A stretch of 11,548 nucleotides of DNA, taken from assembly GCA_023430325.1 (NCBI GenBank), contig JAEZAU010000047.1, forward strand, positions 1 to 11,548, given 5' to 3'. The DNA comes from Bacteroidota bacterium. Its GTDB lineage: Bacteria > Bacteroidota > Bacteroidia > Flavobacteriales_F > PHOS-HE28. Both the position numbers and the translations under genes were made by a program. The notes under the pieces are model-generated. The model was not told the origin of the DNA. It saw only the letters and a list, made by a program, of their open reading frames with translations, and ran no database searches. Positions 7,002-11,548 of the stretch are shown one piece after another. Each line of letters starts with the position of its first letter. The first letter of the stretch is position 1.

Positions 7002-7075
7002 GGGCGTGGCTACGGCTCCAAGTCCTCGCCGGCCGAACGCGCCGGCTCCGGGCTTTCCACCTGCGCCACTTACGC
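7002..7075 (-). repeat. Candidate dispersed structured intergenic element
   Basis: A GC-rich block just after the permease gene. It contains GCCGGC at 7028-7033 paired with GCCGGC at 7041-7046 around a seven-base loop. It also has GTGGC (7006-7010) complementary to GCCAC (7065-7069), GCGT (7004-7007) complementary to ACGC (7072-7075), and a direct repeat CGGCTCC (7013-7019 and 7043-7049). On the minus strand it carries GTGGAAAGCCCGG near one end and finishes in ACGCCC. From memory, such words recur in intergenic elements across Bacteroidota genomes; only one copy is seen here, so the repeat call is inference. Confidence 0.35.
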
Positions 7076-7411
7076 AGATCTAATGTGAGCCACGAGAGAT
7101 CGTTCTTCAAAAGCGATCCCATATTCCACGGCAACGTAGAACTCATCTTCGGCAGAACGTGAATAGCGTAAGCGGCCGCAGTGGAAACCCCGCAACCGGG
7201 TCCATACCCGGTGAGGAGTTGCAACGAAGGACGCGACCTGCCGCAGGCCCGCCCACAGAACAGCGCGCTCAAAGCGCATACATCCACCGGCGAGAAGTCC
7301 ATATTGGTCCGGCCCTGGCGGCTTTCGGGCGGATCTTCACATCATTTTCAACTACCGAAAGGCAACCCTTCGGCCCGATCGCGTCTTTCCAGTACTCAAC
7401 AGCTCCGCCCA

Positions 7412-7519
7412 ATGGAACGCATTCGTGAAGCAGATCGTACGCAGTTGATCCGGGTCAGCATGATACTAGGTTCAGTATTGTCCATTCTCTCCTTTACACT
7501 GGCCCGCGTACCCTGGTGA
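7412..7519 (+). CDS. Possible 35-residue single-helix membrane peptide
   Basis: From the ATG at 7412 the frame encodes a charged N-terminus (MERIREADRTQLIR), then a hydrophobic run of about 17 residues (VSMILGSVLSILSFTLA), and ends RVPW. This is the layout of a small single-span membrane protein. The frame continues open further upstream to 7181, but the upstream part is not protein-like. I see no promoter box or ribosome-binding site before it, and it matches no family I know. It could be chance. Confidence 0.22.
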   Translation: MERIREADRTQLIRVSMILGSVLSILSFTLARVPW

Positions 7520-7539
7520 TCCCGCACCCGCCGGGCGGC

Positions 7540-7547
7540 TACCTTTA
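7540..7547 (+). promoter_or_regulatory. Promoter -7-like box for the TraB/GumN-family gene
   Basis: TACCTTTA is one base from the Bacteroidota -7 consensus TAnnTTTG. Only four bases (GCGC) separate it from the ATG at 7552, so transcription would begin at or within a base or two of the start codon. The ATG itself is well supported by the signal peptide that follows. No clear -33 TTG is seen. Confidence 0.45.
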
Positions 7548-7551
7548 GCGC

Positions 7552-8460
7552 ATGTTGCGCACGCTGCTCCAACTACTTTTCGCCCTTCCGCTCCTTTTAC
7601 CGGCACAGGATACGCCCAAGGCCCTGCTCTGGAAGGTGTACAATGGCGGGGCGCAACGCCCCAGCTATCTCTTCGGCACCATCCACGTGAAGGATGCGCG
7701 CGTTTTCAACTTCTCCGATCAGGTATGGGCCGCCATGGACAGTACCGACATCACCGCCGGTGAGCTGGACCTGGACCAGAAGAAAATGGATCCGATCGGT
7801 CTGGCCAACATGATGATGATGCCCGATGGAAAGCGGCTGGAAGATCTCTACAAGAAAAAGGAATGGATCCTGGTGGAGGAAAAGCTGAAGGAGAAGCTCG
7901 GTGTAATGGCCGTGATGGCCTACCGCATGAAGCCGATCTTCGTAATGGCCCTGATGATGCAGGATGACATGAACGCCGAACATGATCGCGTGCTGGACGA
8001 TCATCTGCTCACCACCGCCCGCGAAAAAGAGAAACGCGTGATCGGCATAGAGACCGTGGAGGAACAGATGCGTGCCCTGGATGTTCTCCCGTTGAAGGAA
8101 CAGGCCGGGTTGTTATTGGAACAGGCCAAGATGAACGGCATACCCGCGGAATTCAATCGGATGATAGAGGCATACGCCGAGCAGGACCTGGACCGGTTGG
8201 TGGAAGTGGCCATGGGAACGGGAGGCATGCCGCCGAAACTGGAAAAGACATTGATCAACGAAAGGAACCACCGCATGGCACACCGGCTTGACAGCATCAT
8301 GCATACCGGTGAGTCGCTCTTCTTTGCTGTGGGCGCTGCACATCTGCCGGGATCGGAGGGTCTCATTGAGCTTCTGCGATCGAAGGGCTTCACCGTGGAA
8401 CCCGTGCTGGCCGCGGTGGTGAAGGAAGATGACCTGGTGCCGGTGGAAGAGGAACGCTAG
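7552..8460 (+). CDS. TraB/PrgY/GumN-family secreted protein, putative metalloprotease fold
   Basis: A 302-residue protein of the TraB/GumN family (Tiki-like), whose bacterial members are mostly uncharacterised; Tiki proteins are metal-dependent proteases. The N-terminus is a short hydrophobic signal peptide ending near LLLPAQ (residue 19), so the protein is probably exported. Family landmarks are in order: YLFGTIH (39-45, with the GTIH histidine H45), the LDxxLLxxA-type helix near 148-156, GIET (165-168), the NERN motif (236-239), and GAAHLPGSEGLIELLRSKGF with H264 near the C-terminus. Both GxxH motifs are intact, so a metal site is plausible. The acidic C-terminal tail (VKEDDLVPVEEER) is variable in the family. 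The SBP_bac_5 lipoprotein gene follows 73 bases later on the same strand and may be cotranscribed, although it has a box of its own. Confidence 0.9.
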   Translation: MLRTLLQLLFALPLLLPAQDTPKALLWKVYNGGAQRPSYLFGTIHVKDARVFNFSDQVWAAMDSTDITAGELDLDQKKMDPIGLANMMMMPDGKRLEDLYKKKEWILVEEKLKEKLGVMAVMAYRMKPIFVMALMMQDDMNAEHDRVLDDHLLTTAREKEKRVIGIETVEEQMRALDVLPLKEQAGLLLEQAKMNGIPAEFNRMIEAYAEQDLDRLVEVAMGTGGMPPKLEKTLINERNHRMAHRLDSIMHTGESLFFAVGAAHLPGSEGLIELLRSKGFTVEPVLAAVVKEDDLVPVEEER

Positions 8461-8521
8461 ATCAACCACCGATCCGGGAAAATCCGGTCCTCCACCCCAT
8501 CGATCCAACGTTGCTACTGCT

Positions 8522-8529
8522 CAGCTTCG
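8522..8529 (+). promoter_or_regulatory. Weak promoter -7-like box before the SBP_bac_5 gene
   Basis: CAGCTTCG differs from TAnnTTTG at two positions, so alone it would be negligible. It is listed because its arrangement repeats that of the FecCD operon start: CTTCG-CACC-GTG here and GTTCG-CGCC-ATG there, each with a four-base spacer to the start codon. Confidence 0.25.
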
Positions 8530-8533
8530 CACC

Positions 8534-10174
8534 GTGAAGCATTGGCTCTTTTGCAGTGTTGCGATCGTAATTGCAGGTTGTTCGTCCGTTGAGAGGGACG
8601 TGCAGAACGTATTCCGTTACAACCAATCCGAAGGCATCACCAGCCTCGATCCGGCATTTGCGCGCAACATCGAGAACATTTGGGCATGTGACCAGATCTT
8701 CGATGGTCTGGTGGAGATGGGTCCCGATCTGCTGGTAAGGCCCGCGATCGCACATAGTTGGCAGATAGCCGACAGCGGCCGCACGTATGTCTTCCATCTG
8801 AGGAACGATGTGCTGTTCCATGATCATGCGGCGTTCGCCGATGGCAAAGGGCGCCTTGTGACAGCGGAAGATGTGCGCTTCAGCTTCGAGCGTATCCGCG
8901 ATCCGCGTACGGCAAGTCCCGGCCGTTGGATCTTCGAGCATGTCATCCCGGGCCCACAAGGTTTCATTGCCGTTGATGACAGTACGTTCAAGATCACGCT
9001 GACAAGGTCATTTCCACCGTTCCTGGGTATTCTGAGCATGGTCTACGGCAGCGTGATCCCCCGCGAAGTGGTGGAATTTGAAGGCCAGGATCTCCGCAAA
9101 CATCCCATCGGTGCCGGGCCTTTCAAATTCTTCCATTGGGAGGAAGGTGTGAAACTCGCCCTGCAACGCAACGAACGTTATTATCAACGTGATGAGAACG
9201 GCCAGCCCCTTCCCTATCTCGACGCGGTAACGATCGGTTTCGTGAAGGACCGTAATGCTGAATTCCTTTCGCTGGTGAAGGGTGAACTGGACATGATGAG
9301 CGGTGCAGATGGCGCTTTCCTCAATGAACTGGTCGATCATAAAGGACAGATCCGCAGCAAATACACCGGTCGGATCGCTGTGCAACGATCACCTGCGCTG
9401 GCCACCGATTATCTCGGTTTCCTGCTTGATACCACGGCGCTTGCCGCGAAGCAAGATCCATGGCAGGACGTTCGCCTGAGACAGGCCTTGAACTACGCAT
9501 TGGACCGTGAACGGATCATCAGTCACCTGATGCATGGCATCGGATCGCCGGCCGGCGGCATTCTTCCACCGAACATGCCGGGATCATCGGGCAAGAGCTA
9601 CCGGTACGATCCGGCGAAAGCCCGATCCTTGATGGCCGAAGCAGGCTTCCCGAACGGCAAAGGACTTCCACCGTTGAAGCTGACGGTGACCGCGAGCTAT
9701 CTGGAGCTTTGCGAATTGATACAGCATGATCTGGCCAAATTCGGGGTGAAATTGATCGTGGATGTGGTGCCGCTCAGCACGCATAAGGAAGGCGTGGCCA
9801 ATGGCGATTTCACGTTCTTCCGCAAGAACTGGATGGCCGACTATCCTGATGCGGAGAATTTCCTGCTGCTCTTCAACAGCGCGAACAAAGCCCCCGCAGG
9901 ACCGAACTACACCCATTTTTCAAATGAGAATTTCGATCGGCTCTATCAGCAAAGCCTGGTCACCACGGACGAAAATGAACGGCTGGGGTTGTATGCGCAG
10001 ATGGACGGTATTGTGACGGAAAATGCCCCGGCGGTGTTCCTCTTGCATCCCGAAGTGATCCGCTTCTCACGTCGTGAAGTGCAAGGCCTGGTCGCCGATC
10101 CGATGAACAACCTCGATCTGCGCCGGGTGCGAAAGATGAAGCAGATCAGCTCGCGGGCCTTCGCTCGGCCTTGA
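8534..10174 (+). CDS. ABC transporter substrate-binding lipoprotein, peptide/nickel type (SBP_bac_5)
   Basis: This is a 546-residue extracytoplasmic binding protein of the OppA/DppA class, which captures peptides or similar solutes for an ABC importer. The GTG at 8534 is chosen because it yields a clean lipoprotein signal (MKHWLFCSVAIVIAGC, lipobox IAGC, lipidated C16). The in-frame ATG at 8429 lies inside the preceding gene and would bury that signal. Family landmarks are the N-terminal SLDPAFARN, the IFDGLVEMGPDLLVRPAIA region with a SBP_bac_5 pattern, the LRQALNYALDRERI helix (about 315-328), YDPAKARSLMAEAGFPNG (about 358-375), and the W-x-ADYPDAENFL region that follows in oligopeptide binders. 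Length is normal. No Opp/Dpp permease or ATPase is adjacent. Its last 29 bases overlap the 3' end of the convergent membrane-protein gene. Confidence 0.9.
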   Translation: MKHWLFCSVAIVIAGCSSVERDVQNVFRYNQSEGITSLDPAFARNIENIWACDQIFDGLVEMGPDLLVRPAIAHSWQIADSGRTYVFHLRNDVLFHDHAAFADGKGRLVTAEDVRFSFERIRDPRTASPGRWIFEHVIPGPQGFIAVDDSTFKITLTRSFPPFLGILSMVYGSVIPREVVEFEGQDLRKHPIGAGPFKFFHWEEGVKLALQRNERYYQRDENGQPLPYLDAVTIGFVKDRNAEFLSLVKGELDMMSGADGAFLNELVDHKGQIRSKYTGRIAVQRSPALATDYLGFLLDTTALAAKQDPWQDVRLRQALNYALDRERIISHLMHGIGSPAGGILPPNMPGSSGKSYRYDPAKARSLMAEAGFPNGKGLPPLKLTVTASYLELCELIQHDLAKFGVKLIVDVVPLSTHKEGVANGDFTFFRKNWMADYPDAENFLLLFNSANKAPAGPNYTHFSNENFDRLYQQSLVTTDENERLGLYAQMDGIVTENAPAVFLLHPEVIRFSRREVQGLVADPMNNLDLRRVRKMKQISSRAFARP

Positions 10175-10709
10175 GCACCTTCTTGAGCTCCACGAGAAGG
10201 ATCTTCGCCTCCTCTTCGGTAAGTCCTTTGCCGATCACCACTTTCTTGCCCAGATGATCGAAGGTCAACCGCTCACCTCCCATCACCCATGGGCTTTCGT
10301 TCAACTGCCATTGGAATGATGTGCGATCGATCTCGATAAGGGAAGGCTTCTGGATGTTATCGATGAAATAATGGTTCGCGCCACCGATGCCGAAAAGACT
10401 GTCCTTCACCGTGAAACGGCCATCCTGCAACCGCCACAGTTCAAAACCCTTGATCCGCCAGAGCATCACACGGGCTATACGGATCTCGAAATAGCCCCAG
10501 AATGCAAGAAAGGCCAGCAGATATTGGCGCAACGGATCACCTTGTGGAAGCTTTGTTCGTTCGTAGAGAATGTAGACGCCGCAAAGGGTCCAGAGGACCA
10601 CCCATGCGATCAGCAAATTGCGTTTCCCTGGCGTGAGCCGCGGTGAGATGACCACCGAGAAGCGGCCTTCAGTACGATCGATGCTTACGCGTTCGCTGAT
10701 GAACTCCAT
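10146..10709 (-). CDS. Two-helix membrane protein of unknown function, coupled to bshA
   Basis: I do not recognise a named family. The 187-residue product starts MEFISERVSIDRTEGRF, with a short polar strand-like region. Two hydrophobic segments follow, about residues 31-49 (NLLIAWVVLWTLCGVYILY) and 63-80, separated by a short charged loop. The C-terminal half is soluble and probably beta-rich (FELWRLQDGRFTVKDSLFG; GERLTFDHLGKKVVIGKGL) and ends in an amphipathic helix (TEEEAKILLVELKKVLKAE). This layout resembles bacterial PH-domain-like membrane proteins, but that is only an impression. The ATG at 10709 overlaps the bshA stop as TGATG, implying one transcript and translational coupling; a GTG one codon earlier is possible. 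The 3' end overlaps the SBP_bac_5 gene by 29 bases. Confidence 0.8.
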   Translation of the reverse strand: MEFISERVSIDRTEGRFSVVISPRLTPGKRNLLIAWVVLWTLCGVYILYERTKLPQGDPLRQYLLAFLAFWGYFEIRIARVMLWRIKGFELWRLQDGRFTVKDSLFGIGGANHYFIDNIQKPSLIEIDRTSFQWQLNESPWVMGGERLTFDHLGKKVVIGKGLTEEEAKILLVELKKVLKAERRPAS

Positions 10710-11548
10710 CACACTTTCACGCCCGAGACCACCTGCTCATACAACTCTTCATACCGCGGCAGCACGATATCCAGATCGTAACGCGCGGCCTGTTCGATCG
10801 CACCTTCACGAAAACGCGCTTGTGAGGCCTCGTCCTTCAAGATCGTGAACGCGTTCTCGGTCATTGCTTTAATGTCACCCACAGGGCTCAGCAGGCCGCT
10901 CACCCCATGGATGTTCACTTCCGGCAGGCCGCCTGTATCACTGCTCACCACCGGAACGCCGCACGCCATGGCCTCCAGCGCTGCAAGACCAAAACTTTCG
11001 CTTTCACTGGGAAGCACGAAGAGATCACAGCTGGAGACAACACGTTCGGGATCGACCATTTTTCCAAGGAATTGGATGGAACCACCACTGCAATGCGCCG
11101 AACCGCGGCACTGTGTCTCCAACCGCTGCCGCTCCGGCCCATCGCCGATCATCAACAGACGTACCGGTAGTCTTTCACGCAACCGTTGGAAGACCTTGAT
11201 CGCATCATCCACCCGTTTCACTGCGCGAAAATTCGAGACATGTACCAGGAGCTTCTCCCCGTTCGGTGCATAACGCTCCCGCAGTCTCGGATCGGGTTCG
11301 CGTTCATATTGATCGAGGCGGACGAAATTGGGGATCACCTGCACCTCGCGTTGCAGCGCGAAATGACTGAACGTATCGCTGCGCAGGCTCTCTGAGACGG
11401 CCGTCACGGCATCACTGCGTTCAATGCTGAAGGTGATAACCGGCTCGAAGCTCGGATCGCGGCCCACCAGGGTGATATCCGTTCCATGCAGCGTGGTCAC
11501 GAAAGGCAGGCGTATTCCTTCAGCCTCAAGGATCTTCTGCGCCATCCA
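10709..11548 (-). CDS. bshA: N-acetyl-alpha-D-glucosaminyl L-malate synthase, partial (5' end outside window)
   Basis: This is the first enzyme of bacillithiol biosynthesis, joining N-acetylglucosamine from UDP-GlcNAc to L-malate. It is a cytoplasmic GT4-family, GT-B-fold glycosyltransferase. About 279 C-terminal residues are visible; the frame is open to the window edge (WMAQKILEAEG...), so roughly the first 100 residues of the usual 375 or so are missing. Diagnostic stretches are the BshA-specific PFVTTLHGTDITLVGRDPSF with ITFSIERSDAVTAVSESL after it, IPNFV, the donor-site NFRAVKR, and SESFGLAALEAMACGVPVV, which contains the GT4 EX7E pair (E183 and E191, counting from the ATG at 11545), then DTGGLPEV. 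The match to BshA rather than a generic GT4 rests on the HGTDITLVG segment. It is followed by a coupled membrane-protein gene (TGATG). The bshB and bshC genes are not in the window. Confidence 0.92.
   Translation of the reverse strand, partial: WMAQKILEAEGIRLPFVTTLHGTDITLVGRDPSFEPVITFSIERSDAVTAVSESLRSDTFSHFALQREVQVIPNFVRLDQYEREPDPRLRERYAPNGEKLLVHVSNFRAVKRVDDAIKVFQRLRERLPVRLLMIGDGPERQRLETQCRGSAHCSGGSIQFLGKMVDPERVVSSCDLFVLPSESESFGLAALEAMACGVPVVSSDTGGLPEVNIHGVSGLLSPVGDIKAMTENAFTILKDEASQARFREGAIEQAARYDLDIVLPRYEELYEQVVSGVKV

Larger units (their letters stand above)
6979..7551. other. 573-base gene-poor region
   Basis: This region lies between two genes on the + strand, and I see no recognisable protein family in it. 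Open frames on both strands exist (for example minus 6859-7302 and plus 7159-7428) but have biased, family-less translations rich in R, S and P. It holds a GC-rich structured element at 7002-7075, a perfect seven-pair hairpin (ACCGGGT at 7195-7201 with ACCCGGT at 7206-7212, loop CCAT), an imperfect hairpin at 7355-7373, and one possible 35-residue frame at 7412-7519. It may be a decayed gene, a dispersed intergenic repeat or a non-coding RNA. I do not recognise RNase P RNA, tmRNA or SRP RNA in it. Confidence 0.5.

Noticed and set aside
6859..7302. Minus-strand frame of 147 codons spanning the permease end and the gene-poor region
   Set aside because: Half of it is antisense to the permease helices and the rest has no family features; I could not support it as a gene or a named pseudogene.
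8429..8533. Upstream extension of the SBP_bac_5 frame from the ATG at 8429
   Set aside because: It overlaps the end of the TraB/GumN gene and adds 35 non-homologous residues before a clean lipoprotein signal that begins at the GTG at 8534.
10178..10200. Hairpin CCTTCT/AGAAGG as a terminator for the SBP_bac_5 gene
   Set aside because: The stem is short with an eleven-base loop and is followed by ATCTTCGCC, not a T tract; it also lies in the coding region of the opposite gene.
1..11548. HIP1-like octamer GCGATCGC as the source of the GATC excess
   Set aside because: I noticed only one exact copy (near 2670); the enrichment is of GATC with varied flanks.
1..11548. CRISPR array, insertion sequence, prophage, tRNA or rRNA
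   Set aside because: No regularly spaced repeats, transposase or integrase motifs, terminal inverted repeats with target duplications, or conserved RNA sequences were seen.

Overview
The window looks like ordinary chromosomal DNA from a member of the Bacteroidota, probably a moderately high-GC relative of the Flavobacteriales. Four things point there: bshA (bacillithiol synthesis), promoter boxes of the Bacteroidota type (TAnnTTTG), starts without clear Shine-Dalgarno sequences, and an ABC ATPase with the LSDGE signature that I associate with this phylum. No phage, plasmid, insertion sequence, CRISPR array, tRNA or rRNA is visible. The assignment comes from sequence recognition, not from a search.

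Layout. 1-270: a small two-helix membrane protein (+), perhaps cut at its 5' end, followed by a palindromic hairpin that separates it from the next, convergent unit. 271-2024 (-): a FecCD-type permease and its ATPase, coupled by TGATG, forming an importer for iron-siderophore, haem or cobalamin without a binding protein beside it. 2087-3715 (+): pruA, the proline-catabolism dehydrogenase, divergent from the importer, with a terminator hairpin lying inside the 3' end of the convergent DinB gene. 3722-5432 (-): a NamZ/DUF1343 lipoprotein (peptidoglycan turnover) and a DinB-fold protein, one base apart. 5413-6978 (+): an FtsX/LolC-like permease whose probable TTG start overlaps the start of the NamZ-like gene head to head. 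6979-7551: 573 bases with little coding evidence, holding a GC-rich structured element, a perfect hairpin and at most one tiny reading frame. 7552-10174 (+): a TraB/GumN-family secreted protein and a lipoprotein of the peptide-binding SBP_bac_5 family. 10146-11548 (-): bshA, cut by the window end, coupled by TGATG to an unknown two-helix membrane protein.

The genes are a housekeeping mosaic rather than one pathway. Themes are envelope maintenance and transport, proline breakdown, and low-molecular-weight thiol metabolism. The DinB fold includes bacillithiol S-transferases, so the DinB-like protein may connect with bshA, although they are about 6.5 kb apart.

The most unusual signal belongs to no single gene. 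The tetramer GATC is roughly four to eight times more frequent than chance in every part counted, in coding and non-coding DNA. A second recurring signal is a promoter-like box exactly four bases before three start codons, which suggests leaderless transcripts. I found no convincing new multi-gene system.
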